From Aquimarina sp. MMG016 (GTDB taxonomy: Bacteria > Bacteroidota > Bacteroidia > Flavobacteriales > Flavobacteriaceae): DNA of 64,000 bases. A program made the translations under genes and the position numbers. The notes under the pieces are model-generated. The model was not told the origin of the DNA, made no database searches, and was given only the letters and a program-made list of their open reading frames with translations. The stretch lies in contig NZ_JAGJEA010000018.1 in assembly GCF_018100805.1 (NCBI RefSeq), positions 28,925-92,924 of the forward strand, read 5' to 3'. This document shows, piece by piece, positions 36,445 through 46,699 of this stretch. The stretch's first letter is position 1; the number at the start of each line of letters is the position of its first letter.

Positions 36445-38511
36445 ATGCGCATAAAATTACTCTACTTATTATTACAAATTACAGTTCTTATCTTTCTGAC
36501 ATCTTGTTCTAACAAAAATGTACTAAATGATTCTCAAAAAGAATGGTTACAGCAGCAAGATCAAATAAAAGTTGCTGTATTTCCATACTACCCTCCTTAT
36601 CAACTTCTTAACGAAAAAGGAGAAGTTGATGGTGTTTTTGCGGAGTACTTAGAGCTTATTGAAGAAAAAATAGGGTATACATTTCAGAAAAACTATTATG
36701 ATACCTGGCCCGATCTAATGGATGCTGTAGAAAAAGAGGAGGTTGATATTATTATAGAGATGCATCCAAGTACGATTAGAGAATCCTACCTAAATTTTTA
36801 TGCCCAATTATTCCAGACACCATATGCAATCGTTACACGTAAAGATAATTTTTCAGGAACAGAAATAAAAAATTATTATGATAGTACAGTAGTGCTTCCA
36901 AAGGATTATGCTATTAGTGATATTCTGAAAGAGAAACATCCAAAACTCAATCTAGTATCTGATAAAAATGATCTTATCTGTCTCCAAAAATTAAATTCTG
37001 GCGCTTATGACGCATATATCGGCCCCAAAGCTGTAATTCATTATTTGATAAAGACCAAAAACCTAAACAACCTAAAAATAGTTGGAGAAACAGAATTTAA
37101 CTATAAATCCGGTATTGCGGTTTTTAAAAAAAACACTGTTCTAAACCACATTATAGCTAATGCAACTAAGAGTATTACAAGAGAAGAAAAACAAGTTATT
37201 TTAGATAACTGGCTTTTTAATGTGGTAACACCATTTTATCGAACTGCAAAATTTTGGGTTTTTGTTTCAAGTATAATTGTAGTAATATTAATAAGTATAT
37301 TGTTGATCAATGCTTATCTAAAGATAAAAATAAAACAAAGAACCAGAGAGCTAAAAATTGCTAAAGAAAATGCAGAAGAAAGTGATCGTTTAAAAACTAA
37401 TTTCATTAGAAATATATCTCATGAAATCCGTACACCAATGAATGGTATCATTGGTTTTTCAGAATCTCTAAACAATCCGGATTTAACAACGAATGAGAGA
37501 AAAGAATATACTCGTATTATTGTAAATAGCGGTAAACAATTAATGAGTATTATAGAAGATATCCTGGAAATTTCTAAGCTACGTTCTAAACAAATATTAA
37601 TTACTGTTGAAAAGACAAATCTTATTATTTTATTCCAAACATTATTGTCAGTTTTTAAGATAAAAGCTGAAGAAAAAAATATTGATTTGTATTTTGAAAA
37701 TGGATTACCGGATGATCAAAAATTGATTCTGATCGATAAATCAAAACTTACCAAAATTTTAAGTAATCTAATTGATAATGCCATAAAATTTACTAACCAA
37801 GGTTATGTTAAAGTAACACATAAAATCAAAGATAAACTTTTACTAATTACTATTGAAGACACCGGAATAGGAATAAACCCCAAAGATCAGGAAGCTATAT
37901 TTGCTAGTTTTTCACAATCAGAACTGGAAATAGCCAAAAATTATGGAGGATTAGGATTAGGATTAACTATTGCGAAAGAGAATGTGGCTTTGATAGGAGG
38001 TCATATTTCTTTTGAATCTGAAATAGATAAAGGCACTATATTCACAGTAACTGTCCCTTATAATCCAATTCAATCCGAAACAATAAAAACATCTATAGAA
38101 GCTCCTTTTTCTGAAGAGTCAAAAAAACATATCATTTTAATAGCTGAAGATGGAGAAGTTAATTTTTTATTCCTAAAAATGATCCTAATCAAAATGACGA
38201 ATTATGATTTTGTAATTCATCGTGCAAAAAATGGAAAAGAAGCTGTAGAAATATGCCAGGACAATCAAGATATAGATTTGATATTAATGGATATTAAAAT
38301 GCCTGTAATGGATGGTTATGATGCCACTGCAAAAATAAAAAAAATAAGGCCTACGCTACCTATCATTGCACAGACCGCCTATTCTACTGAGGAAGATATT
38401 CAAAAAGCTTTAGCTGCCGGTTGTGATGATTTTGTTTCTAAACCTGTTGATTCTAATATTTTAAAACCTCTATTGGTAAAATATTTTTCTATTTTAAGAA
38501 GCTTTAAATAA
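36445..38511 (+). CDS. Hybrid histidine kinase with substrate-binding-protein sensor, copy 1
   Basis: 688 aa. Signal with a lipobox-like Cys (FLTSCSNKN). A periplasmic SBP_bac_3 domain covers about 35-255 (KVAVFPYYPPYQLL, VDGVFAEYLEL, YDAYIGPKAVIHYL), followed by a membrane helix at about 270-292, HisKA with the phospho-acceptor H326 (NISHEIRTPMNG), HATPase (LIDNAIKFT, DTGIGI, GGLGLGL) and a receiver (LIAEDGEVN, LILMDIKMPVMDGYDA, VSKPVD). This is BvgS-like architecture, but without a Hpt domain, PAS domain or DNA-binding output. First of three tandem paralogues. Confidence 0.93.
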   Translation: MRIKLLYLLLQITVLIFLTSCSNKNVLNDSQKEWLQQQDQIKVAVFPYYPPYQLLNEKGEVDGVFAEYLELIEEKIGYTFQKNYYDTWPDLMDAVEKEEVDIIIEMHPSTIRESYLNFYAQLFQTPYAIVTRKDNFSGTEIKNYYDSTVVLPKDYAISDILKEKHPKLNLVSDKNDLICLQKLNSGAYDAYIGPKAVIHYLIKTKNLNNLKIVGETEFNYKSGIAVFKKNTVLNHIIANATKSITREEKQVILDNWLFNVVTPFYRTAKFWVFVSSIIVVILISILLINAYLKIKIKQRTRELKIAKENAEESDRLKTNFIRNISHEIRTPMNGIIGFSESLNNPDLTTNERKEYTRIIVNSGKQLMSIIEDILEISKLRSKQILITVEKTNLIILFQTLLSVFKIKAEEKNIDLYFENGLPDDQKLILIDKSKLTKILSNLIDNAIKFTNQGYVKVTHKIKDKLLLITIEDTGIGINPKDQEAIFASFSQSELEIAKNYGGLGLGLTIAKENVALIGGHISFESEIDKGTIFTVTVPYNPIQSETIKTSIEAPFSEESKKHIILIAEDGEVNFLFLKMILIKMTNYDFVIHRAKNGKEAVEICQDNQDIDLILMDIKMPVMDGYDATAKIKKIRPTLPIIAQTAYSTEEDIQKALAAGCDDFVSKPVDSNILKPLLVKYFSILRSFK

Positions 38512-38617
38512 ATAATACTTAAAAAAATATTCCTTAAATTTAATCTCCTAAACTATAGTAATTGGATATTCAGGCTGTTTTGTAGCCACTTTAACTAATA
38601 TTGAAGGTTTTAAGTAA

Positions 38618-40690
38618 ATGTCTATAAGAACAGTATTTTTTTTTCTATTATCAATCATACTGTTAACTCCACTAATTATTTCTTGTAAAAAAGATTCTGT
38701 CCTCAAAGATTCAGAATTAGAATGGCTTAAGAAGAATCATACCATAACCATTGCCATATTTCCTTATTACCCTCCTTATCAGTTTATTGATAATTACAAG
38801 AGCATCGAGGGAGTTTATATTGAATACATTGACCTTATTGAGAAAAAGATAGGACATAAGTTTAAAAAAAGGTACTATGCTGACTGGCCGGAACTAATGG
38901 AAGATGTTAGAGCTCATAAGATTGATATCGTAATGCAGATACAATCCACACCAGATCGCAATTCTTATTTAAATTTCTATGCTGAACTATTTGAGTCTCA
39001 ACATGTAATTGCCATAAGAAAAGATGAAACATATCACAGTATAAATGATTTAAGTACTAAAAACATTGCTGTTCCTGAAGATTATGCCATATTCGAAAAC
39101 TTAAAACGAAAGTATCCAAACTTCAATTTTATTGAAGATAAAAATGATTTAACATGCCTACAAAAATTAAATTCAGGACAGTATGATGCATATATAGGCC
39201 CAAAAGCAGTAGTGAACTATCTTATAAGAACTAAAAACCTGAGCAACTTAAAAATAGCTTCAGAAACTAAACTATCTTATAAACCGGGGATTGCTGTGGA
39301 TAAAAATAATAAGACACTAAATAATATTATTCTTAAAGCTGTTAATGGCATTTCTGAAAGTGAAAAACAAAAAATTCTGGACAACTGGCTCTTTGTTAAA
39401 ACCAAACCTTTTTATAGAAAAACTAATTTCTGGATTTACTTCATTATTCCCATACTATCTGTACTATTCATTGTTCTTAGTGTAACTTTTTACTTAAGAC
39501 ATAAAGTAGAACATAGGACAAAAGAATTAAGATTGGCCAAAGAATTAGCAGAAAAAGATCATAAGCTAAAATCTGCATTTATCAATAATGTATCTTATGA
39601 AATCCGTACCCCTATGAATGGGATCATGGGATTTTCTTCATTGCTTAATGATACCGAAATAACAAAGAAAGAAAGAAAAAAGTATACTGATCTTATTGTA
39701 AATAGCTGCAGACAACTTATTAAAAGTGTAGATAATATTCTGGAGATTTCTAAACTTAGAACAGGTCAGGTAGAACTACACCCGGAAAAGACGGATCTTC
39801 ATGAGGTTATGAATACTGTTTTTTCAATTTTTGAAATAAAAGCAAAGGAAAAAGATATCTCCCTAATCTTAAACAACAACATCAAAAAAGACCAACGTTT
39901 TATACTTATTGACCAAGCCAAGCTTATTAAAGTGATCAATAGCTTGGTTGAAAATGCTCTTAAATACACTGAAAAAGGAGCTATATTAATCTCCTGTACC
40001 GCACAAAACACATTGATTATTTCTGTTAGAGATTCTGGTAAGGGTATCAAGTTTAGAGATCAAAAAACGATATTCAAAAGCCTTTCGCAATCCACCAAAC
40101 AGATATCAGAAAAATATGGAGGGTTAGGTTTAGGGTTAACCATAGCAAAAGAAAATACTCAACTAATGGGAGGTGAAATTTCATTTTCTTCTATTCCTAA
40201 TAAAGGAACAACCTTTAGAATATCATTACCGTACTACCCTACTGATTCGAACATATCAGAATCAGAAGAAAGTGAAACAATACTCAACCCCGAAGCAAGA
40301 CATTATGAAATTTTAATTGCAGAAGATGGTGAGGTTAATTTTTTGTTCCTAAAAACAATTTTATTAAAAATGCCCGAATATGATTTCAATATACATCGAG
40401 CTAAAAATGGTATGGAAGCCGTAGATTTTTGTACTAATACAAATAAGATTGACTTGGTATTTATGGATATAAAAATGCCCGAGATGAATGGATATGATGC
40501 TACCAAAAGGATTAAAGTAATTAATGGTCAACTTCCTGTTATAGCTCAAACCGCATATTCTACCAAGGAAGATATACAAAATGCTTTTGCAGCGGGATGC
40601 GATGATTTTATTTCTAAACCTGTAGAACCTAAAATATTGAAAAAGATATTAAGAAAACATTTACTTATTTCTAATGGAGCAAATTATTGA
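38618..40690 (+). CDS. Hybrid histidine kinase paralogue 2, phospho-acceptor His replaced by Tyr
   Basis: 690 aa with the same domain order as its neighbours: lipoprotein-like signal (LIISCKKD), SBP domain (ITIAIFPYYPPYQFI, LNSGQYDAYIGPKAV), membrane helix, HisKA, HATPase, receiver. The H-box reads NNVSYEIRTPMNG, with codon TAT at 39596-39598 (Tyr327) where both neighbours have His (CAT/CAC). The ATP site (LVENALKYT, DSGKGI, GGLGLGL) and receiver (LVFMDIKMPEMNGYDA, ISKPVEP) look intact. It cannot autophosphorylate at the usual site, so it may act as a partner of the other copies or as a ligand-controlled receiver. Confidence 0.92.
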   Translation: MSIRTVFFFLLSIILLTPLIISCKKDSVLKDSELEWLKKNHTITIAIFPYYPPYQFIDNYKSIEGVYIEYIDLIEKKIGHKFKKRYYADWPELMEDVRAHKIDIVMQIQSTPDRNSYLNFYAELFESQHVIAIRKDETYHSINDLSTKNIAVPEDYAIFENLKRKYPNFNFIEDKNDLTCLQKLNSGQYDAYIGPKAVVNYLIRTKNLSNLKIASETKLSYKPGIAVDKNNKTLNNIILKAVNGISESEKQKILDNWLFVKTKPFYRKTNFWIYFIIPILSVLFIVLSVTFYLRHKVEHRTKELRLAKELAEKDHKLKSAFINNVSYEIRTPMNGIMGFSSLLNDTEITKKERKKYTDLIVNSCRQLIKSVDNILEISKLRTGQVELHPEKTDLHEVMNTVFSIFEIKAKEKDISLILNNNIKKDQRFILIDQAKLIKVINSLVENALKYTEKGAILISCTAQNTLIISVRDSGKGIKFRDQKTIFKSLSQSTKQISEKYGGLGLGLTIAKENTQLMGGEISFSSIPNKGTTFRISLPYYPTDSNISESEESETILNPEARHYEILIAEDGEVNFLFLKTILLKMPEYDFNIHRAKNGMEAVDFCTNTNKIDLVFMDIKMPEMNGYDATKRIKVINGQLPVIAQTAYSTKEDIQNAFAAGCDDFISKPVEPKILKKILRKHLLISNGANY

Positions 40691-40844
40691 TAACGTTTTG
40701 AATATAAAAACATAATTAATATAGTTATTATATCTCTTAATACCATTTAGAAAATTACACTCCTTATTTTTTTTGAAAGTGTTACTATTAGTAGTACCTT
40801 TATTCGAGGTAGTAAGAAAAGTGAGAGATTTTTAGAACCAAATT

Positions 40845-42911
40845 ATGCCAAGAAGAATATTATATACTTTTCTGTTATCTACTATTTTCTTATGTTTCCT
40901 CTCTTGCTCTAGTCCAGAGACGCTTAATGATATCGAAAAGAAGTGGTTAGATGACAACAAGGAAATTTCAGTTGCTGTTTTTCCCTACTACGCACCGTAT
41001 CAATTTATAAATGAAAATAATCAAATTGATGGTATTCTTATTGATCATCTTAATGCCATAGAAGCTAAAATTGGTTATAAATTTCAACGAATATTATATA
41101 CTAACTGGGAAAAGTTACTGAAAGACGCAAGAAGTGGTGAAATTGATATCATTTTAGAAATACAACAGACCTCTAATCGCGATAATTACCTTCGTTTTTA
41201 TGCTCAGTTGTTTGAATCCAAGCATACTATTGTTACACGAGATGATGTTTCTTATGGTTCTAAACTAAAAGATTTTGAAGGTAAGGTGGTTACAGTACCT
41301 AAAGGCTATGCTATTGATGAAATTCTCAAAGAAAATGAAAAAAACATCACCATAGTCACAGAAATAGATGACTTAGCTTGTTTAAAGGCGGTAAGTGAAG
41401 GTAAGTATGATGCATATATAGGTCCGAAAGCCGTTACCAACTTCTTAATAAAAACAGAAAACCTTAATAATCTTAAGATTATTTCTGAAACTCAATATAG
41501 TTATGCTCCAAGTTTAGCTGTTCAAAAAAATAATGTGATTCTCAATCAAATCATTACTAAAGCTACCAATAGTATCACTGATAATGAAAAAGAGATCATT
41601 TTCGAAAACTGGTTATATCAGGAAATAGTACCTTTTTATAAAAAAATAAGTTTTTGGATAACTCTTACCATTGTCATTTTATCGCTGACCATAGTTATTA
41701 TACTCTTAAATAGGTATCTCAAATATCTTATTAAAGAAAAAACGGCTGAACTGGTTATTGCCAAAGAACATGCTGAAGAGAGTAACAGATTAAAAACTGC
41801 CTTTATTCATAACATATCTCACGAAGTACGCACACCTATGAATGGTATTATCGGTTTTTCTGAGTTATTAAATGATCCTAATTTAAGTAGAGAACAACAA
41901 ACAGAATACACTGAAATCATTATGAGTAGTAGTAATCAATTAATTAGAATAATTGATGATATCATAGAGATATCAAGGCTACAAACTAACCAGGTCAAGG
42001 TAAACCCTACAGAAACCAATATTAGTGAACTGATAAGTGATATAACAAGCAGATTTGAGAAAGCTGCTAAAGAAAAAAATATTACATTACAACTTACTAA
42101 TGATCTTACGAACGATCAGAGTACTATATTAATTGATAAAAATAAGGTTGATAAAATTCTTCATAACCTAATTGACAATGCTATAAAATTTACCAATGAA
42201 GGTAAAATAGAAATTTCTTGTCATCCGGAAAACGAAAAACTAAAGATTCCTATACAGGATACAGGCATTGGTATTAATAATAAAGACCAAGAGTTAATAT
42301 TCAAGAATTTTTCTCAATCAGAAAAAGAAGTTACAAAAAGTTATGATGGATTGGGATTAGGATTATCAATAGCTAAAAAGAATGCTGAATTATTAGGAGG
42401 TAATATATCATTTACTTCCAAAATTGATGAAGGTTCTACTTTTACATTGACCATTCCATATTTTCCAATTATAGATCCAAATAAGGCAAACAAAAACTTA
42501 AGTTCAGAATCTACTTCTAATGAACCTATAAAGCAGGTGATTTTAATTGCAGAAGATGGGGAAGTGAATTATTTATTTCTGAAAACTGTTTTGATGAAAA
42601 TGCAAGGTTATAAATTTGTAATTCATAGAGCAGAAAATGGAAAAAAAGCTGTTGATTTATGCAATGAAAACCCCGAAATTGATTTAGTATTGATGGATAT
42701 CAAAATGCCAATTATGGATGGATACAGTGCCACAAAAAAGATAAAAAAGATGCGACCTGATCTTCCTGTTATTGCCCAAACTGCATATTCCACTGCAGAA
42801 GATATACAAAGAGCTTTAGAAGCAGGATGTGATGACTTTGTGGCAAAGCCTGTGGATCGAAAAATACTAAAACCAATGCTTAAAAAATATTTCTCCGTAT
42901 TTTCTAAGTAG
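40845..42911 (+). CDS. Hybrid histidine kinase paralogue 3
   Basis: 688 aa. Lipobox-like signal (FLCFLSCSSPE), SBP_bac_3 sensor (ISVAVFPYYAPYQFI, GKYDAYIGPKAVTNFL), membrane helix, HisKA with H326 (NISHEVRTPMNG), HATPase (LIDNAIKFT, DTGIGI; the G2 box reads SYDGLGLGL rather than YGGLGLGL), receiver (LVLMDIKMPIMDGYSA, VAKPVD). It is followed 5 bp later by a DUF1853 gene, which probably shares its transcript. The SBP domains of the three copies differ enough that they may read different ligands. Confidence 0.93.
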   Translation: MPRRILYTFLLSTIFLCFLSCSSPETLNDIEKKWLDDNKEISVAVFPYYAPYQFINENNQIDGILIDHLNAIEAKIGYKFQRILYTNWEKLLKDARSGEIDIILEIQQTSNRDNYLRFYAQLFESKHTIVTRDDVSYGSKLKDFEGKVVTVPKGYAIDEILKENEKNITIVTEIDDLACLKAVSEGKYDAYIGPKAVTNFLIKTENLNNLKIISETQYSYAPSLAVQKNNVILNQIITKATNSITDNEKEIIFENWLYQEIVPFYKKISFWITLTIVILSLTIVIILLNRYLKYLIKEKTAELVIAKEHAEESNRLKTAFIHNISHEVRTPMNGIIGFSELLNDPNLSREQQTEYTEIIMSSSNQLIRIIDDIIEISRLQTNQVKVNPTETNISELISDITSRFEKAAKEKNITLQLTNDLTNDQSTILIDKNKVDKILHNLIDNAIKFTNEGKIEISCHPENEKLKIPIQDTGIGINNKDQELIFKNFSQSEKEVTKSYDGLGLGLSIAKKNAELLGGNISFTSKIDEGSTFTLTIPYFPIIDPNKANKNLSSESTSNEPIKQVILIAEDGEVNYLFLKTVLMKMQGYKFVIHRAENGKKAVDLCNENPEIDLVLMDIKMPIMDGYSATKKIKKMRPDLPVIAQTAYSTAEDIQRALEAGCDDFVAKPVDRKILKPMLKKYFSVFSK

Positions 42912-42916
42912 ACTGT

Positions 42917-43741
42917 ATGAGTTTAGAAAAACAGTATTTAGGTTTTCTCAAAAGCAAATCATTATGGAATGATCGAAATCTATTTGGTTTACATCAATTT
43001 AACTTTGAAGAATTATCTATCAAGGCAAAAATCCCAAATGTATTACACCTCGAAATTAGAAAGAATGAAGTCCTGGGTAAACGTGTCGAACATTTTTTTG
43101 GACACTTAATAACCTCTTCCGATAGGTTACAACTTATTGCAAATAACATTCAGGTATTCAGCGCTAAAATAACTATTGGTGAATTAGATTTTATTGTAAA
43201 AGATTTTATCGAGGAAAAAGTACTTCATATAGAATTGATTTACAAGTTTTACCTATACGACCCTGAAATAGAAGGTGAACTTGAGAGATGGATTGGCCCT
43301 AATAGAAAAGACACTTTATTACAAAAGATTGAAAAACTGAAACAAAAACAACTTCCTCTATTATATAAAGAAGAAACAAAACCTCATCTGAAAGATCTAA
43401 ATCTAAACCATAAAAACATTACACAACAAGTATGTTATTTGGCAAACTTGTTCGTTCCTTTTTCTATAAAAGAAAATATATTACCGCATATAAACAATAA
43501 TTGCATAGTTGGATACTGGATAAAAGTTAATGACTTTACCCCAGAGAAGTATAATGCTTCTCTTTTTTATCTTCCTGAAAAAAAAGATTGGCTGGTGCAG
43601 CCTGAATATGGTGAATCCTGGCACTCTTATGAGACTATTCTTCAACAAATGCATACTCAACTAGAGCAAAAAAAATCTCCATTGCTTTGGATGAAAAACA
43701 ATGGAGATATCTATTCTAGGTTATTTGTGGTTTGGTGGTAA
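42917..43741 (+). CDS. DUF1853 protein
   Basis: 274 aa soluble protein. DUF1853 motifs are LHLEIRKNEVLGKRVEHFFGHLI (split by family usage at LGKRVE.F) and HIELIYKFYLYDP, LERWIGPNRKDTLLQKI. The family is conserved in proteobacteria and Bacteroidota, has a restriction-endonuclease-like look in some analyses, and no tested role. The start lies 5 bp after the kinase stop; the end is one base from the stop of the convergent AAA gene. Confidence 0.82.
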   Translation: MSLEKQYLGFLKSKSLWNDRNLFGLHQFNFEELSIKAKIPNVLHLEIRKNEVLGKRVEHFFGHLITSSDRLQLIANNIQVFSAKITIGELDFIVKDFIEEKVLHIELIYKFYLYDPEIEGELERWIGPNRKDTLLQKIEKLKQKQLPLLYKEETKPHLKDLNLNHKNITQQVCYLANLFVPFSIKENILPHINNNCIVGYWIKVNDFTPEKYNASLFYLPEKKDWLVQPEYGESWHSYETILQQMHTQLEQKKSPLLWMKNNGDIYSRLFVVWW

Positions 43742-43742
43742 C

Positions 43743-45206
43743 TTATAAACCACTTATATAACTACCATAAAGATCGTTAAAATGAAAACCTTCTGTTAGT
43801 CTATGTTTACTAAGCTTCTTGTATTCTACTAATCCCCACAATAAAAATTCCTTCAGAAAATATGAATCCTCTTTAATCAAATCAGGTTGATATTGTCTAA
43901 TTAAATCATTCAATGGACCAATAGAATCCAGCTTTTTCTTATAATCTGTATCAGGAATATCGTCTAATAACTCAAAGCCGCTTTGCTCAAAAAACCAATC
44001 AATCAAATCCTGATATGGACTTTGGTAATTTTCTTTTTCCAGTTTTTCTATTTTAGGAAAATACGTTGGAAATATTGTTTTGATCGAATCAGCTATCAGA
44101 GAATTTGCTACAGAAGCTGCCCCTTCCTGCTCTCCTTCATATACTAATTCTACTTTACCGGTGATAGCAGGAATCACACCTACAAAATCACTCAATCGTA
44201 ACAAAGTGCTCTTGTCACCGCTTCGTAATGCACGATATTCTGCCGTACTTAATAAATTTTCATAGGCCGTGATACTCATCCTGGCACTCACTCCACTCTT
44301 ATGATCTATAAATTCACTTTCTCTTGCCTGAAAACTTATCTGCTCTAGTAAATCCTTGGCTAAATCCGGCACATATACCAAATCACTTTGTCTAGAATCA
44401 AGTTTTGCTTCTTGTTGTGTGATCGTTTTAGCAATCTCAATAGTTTCTGGATAATGAGTAAGAATCTGTGAGCCTATTCTATCCTTAAGCGGAGTAACTA
44501 TGCTTCCTCTATTCGTATAATCCTCCGGATTGGCAGTAAATACAAACTGAATATCTAATGGTAACCTTAATTTAAAACCTCTAATTTGTATATCACCTTC
44601 TTGTAAAATATTAAACAACGCCACCTGAATGCGAGCTTGTAAATCTGGCAATTCATTAATGACAAATATACTACGATTAGCTCTTGGAATCATCCCGAAA
44701 TGGATCACTCTATCGTCGGCATAACTCAATTTTAGATTTGCTGCTTTAATAGGGTCAACATCTCCTATAATATCAGCAACGGTTACATCGGGAGTTGCCA
44801 GTTTTTCGGCAAAACGCTCTGATCTATGTAACCAGCTAATTGGAGTATCATCTCCTTTTTCTTCAATAAGGGTAACTGCATATCTAGATATAGGATTAAA
44901 AGGATCATCGTTAATTTCTGAACCCTCCACCACAGGAATCCACTCGTCCAAAAGATTAATCATTTGCCTTGCCAAACGTGTTTTAGCTTGCCCCCGAAGC
45001 CCCAGAAGGTTAATATTATGACGAGATAGAATTGCTCTTTCTAACTCCGGTATTACAGTGTTTTCATAGCCATGAATCCCGGTAAAAGTTTCTTCGCCAT
45101 TACTAATTTTTGATCTTAAATTATCCCGAAGCTCATCTTTTATAGTTTTAGAACTATATCCTGCTTCTTTTAATTGACCAAGGGTTTTAATATTTTCTAT
45201 TTTCAT
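43743..45206 (-). CDS. AAA ATPase (ChlI/MoxR-like) paired with a VWA protein
   Basis: 487 aa. Walker A GLRGQAKTRLARQ, Walker B SIFVINELPDL, sensor 1 FTANPEDYTNRG and the arginine finger in TPLKDRIGSQ show a helix-2-insert (magnesium-chelatase-like) AAA+ ATPase. The upstream neighbour on the same strand encodes a VWA-domain protein 10 bp away. Such MoxR/ChlI-VWA pairs act as metal-insertion or protein-remodelling chaperones. No cobalt- or magnesium-chelatase partner subunits are near, so the client is unknown. Confidence 0.88.
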   Translation of the reverse strand: MKIENIKTLGQLKEAGYSSKTIKDELRDNLRSKISNGEETFTGIHGYENTVIPELERAILSRHNINLLGLRGQAKTRLARQMINLLDEWIPVVEGSEINDDPFNPISRYAVTLIEEKGDDTPISWLHRSERFAEKLATPDVTVADIIGDVDPIKAANLKLSYADDRVIHFGMIPRANRSIFVINELPDLQARIQVALFNILQEGDIQIRGFKLRLPLDIQFVFTANPEDYTNRGSIVTPLKDRIGSQILTHYPETIEIAKTITQQEAKLDSRQSDLVYVPDLAKDLLEQISFQARESEFIDHKSGVSARMSITAYENLLSTAEYRALRSGDKSTLLRLSDFVGVIPAITGKVELVYEGEQEGAASVANSLIADSIKTIFPTYFPKIEKLEKENYQSPYQDLIDWFFEQSGFELLDDIPDTDYKKKLDSIGPLNDLIRQYQPDLIKEDSYFLKEFLLWGLVEYKKLSKHRLTEGFHFNDLYGSYISGL

Positions 45207-45216
45207 ATATTATTTT

Positions 45217-46347
45217 TTATCCTCTAACTCTTTTTTTTCTGTTGGTTTCGTAATCTTCAAAAATCATTTCACCTAAACCTTTTAAGCCGGTATAAAATGC
45301 TTTTCCCTGATTAGCATAGGTAAACTCTCTTACGAACTGCATCAAGTATGGATCTTGTGCAATCATAAACGTTGTAATGGGTATATGAAGTTTTCTGGCC
45401 TGCTGTGCCATCATATAACATTTATTGACAATATGGCGATCCAATCCATTACTGTTTTTATAATACTGACCATCCGGCATTCTCAGACAACTGGGTTTTC
45501 CATCAGTAATCATAAAAATTTGCTTATTGGTATTTCGCTTTCTTCGAAGCATATCCATAGCCAGCTGTAGGCCGGCTACTGTATTGGTATGATATGGCCC
45601 CACCTGCAAGTACGGCAAGTCTTTAATAGCTATTGGCCAGGCATCATTACCAAAAACTAATATATCTAATGTATCCTTGGGATATCGTGTAGTAATCAAT
45701 TCTGCCAGTGCCATAGCCACTTTTTTTGCAGGAGTGATTCGATCCTCGCCATACAAAATCATACTGTGACTAATATCAATCATCAATACGGTGCTCATCT
45801 GAGCTTTATATTGCGTCTCCTCTACCACCAGATCATCTTCAGTGAGATTAAGATCCCCGATACCATGGTTGATCTGAGCATTCTTAAGGCTTTCTGTAAT
45901 CGATATTCGTTCTAATGAATCTCCGTATTGATAATTTCGGAATTCACCCGAGTGCTCATCTCCCCTACCAATATAATTGGTCCTGTGATTACCGGCGCCG
46001 CTGCGTTTTAGTTTACCAAAAATCTGATCCAACGCACGTTTTCTGATCGCTTGTTCGGTTTTGGCAGTAATAGACATACCTCCTTTACCATCAGGCTTAA
46101 TCTCCTCTCTGATATATCCTTTTTTCTTTAGATCTTCTACAAAATCATCCAGCGTATAGTTCTCATCAGTAAGATTATATTCTTTATCCAGCTCTTTCAT
46201 CCAATCCAAAGCTTCATCAAGATCGCCCGATGTATGCGTAATGACTTCTTGAAAAATATCAAAAAGTTTATCAAAAGGAGATTGTTCAGGAGCTTTGTAA
46301 ACTTTAAACGCAAAGCCCTTTTTGAATAATTTCTTTTTCTCTTTCAT
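45217..46347 (-). CDS. VWA-domain protein (ChlD/CoxE-like partner of the AAA ATPase)
   Basis: 376 aa. The C-terminal half is a von Willebrand A domain with an intact metal-ion-dependent adhesion site: STVLMIDISHSM (DxSxS), a Thr in the NTVAGLQL loop and Asp in FMITDGKPS. The N-terminal half is charged and helical (EALDWMKELDKEYN, GYIREEIKPDGKGGMSI). It is the first gene of the two-gene operon with the ATPase. The MIDAS site probably binds the client or the ATPase ring. Confidence 0.88.
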   Translation of the reverse strand: MKEKKKLFKKGFAFKVYKAPEQSPFDKLFDIFQEVITHTSGDLDEALDWMKELDKEYNLTDENYTLDDFVEDLKKKGYIREEIKPDGKGGMSITAKTEQAIRKRALDQIFGKLKRSGAGNHRTNYIGRGDEHSGEFRNYQYGDSLERISITESLKNAQINHGIGDLNLTEDDLVVEETQYKAQMSTVLMIDISHSMILYGEDRITPAKKVAMALAELITTRYPKDTLDILVFGNDAWPIAIKDLPYLQVGPYHTNTVAGLQLAMDMLRRKRNTNKQIFMITDGKPSCLRMPDGQYYKNSNGLDRHIVNKCYMMAQQARKLHIPITTFMIAQDPYLMQFVREFTYANQGKAFYTGLKGLGEMIFEDYETNRKKRVRG

Positions 46348-46699
46348 ATGTTAAAGTTAGTACATTTTATAAAAGATAGGAACTGAACATTCCTATAAGA
46401 AATCAGAATTAACATTTGTTTTGGATAATTATGTGGTAAAAAAGCGGATACGATGAAATATGTACATAAATCACGAACATTTATTATATTTGAGACAACA
46501 CCTTACAAATACATTAATTCGTCTTATCATAAAATCAGCAGGTAATGAATTTGCTTATACTAATGCCGGGATAATGCTGTAGGTATCATTACTATACTTT
46601 TTACTGTGGAAAATATGGTAAACCATCCAAAAACATATTTCAGGATTGAAAAAGACACATACTATAAAATCGGTAAAAAGTTATATCAAAAATATTTTT
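46348..46699. other. Divergent intergenic region
   Basis: 352 bp between the leftward VWA gene and a rightward serine hydrolase gene. It contains a TATATTTG box at 46485-46492 and only short frames without coding character (one of 30 codons at 46454). No hairpin or repeat noticed. Confidence 0.55.
46485..46492 (+). promoter_or_regulatory. Candidate -7 box of the serine hydrolase gene
   Basis: TATATTTG fits TAnnTTTG exactly. It would leave a leader of about 200 nt before the chosen start at 46700, rather long, so the assignment is uncertain. Confidence 0.35.

Noticed and set aside
36445..42911. The three kinases as an assembly duplication
   Set aside because: They differ throughout in sequence, in intergenic DNA and at the H-box, so they are real diverged paralogues.
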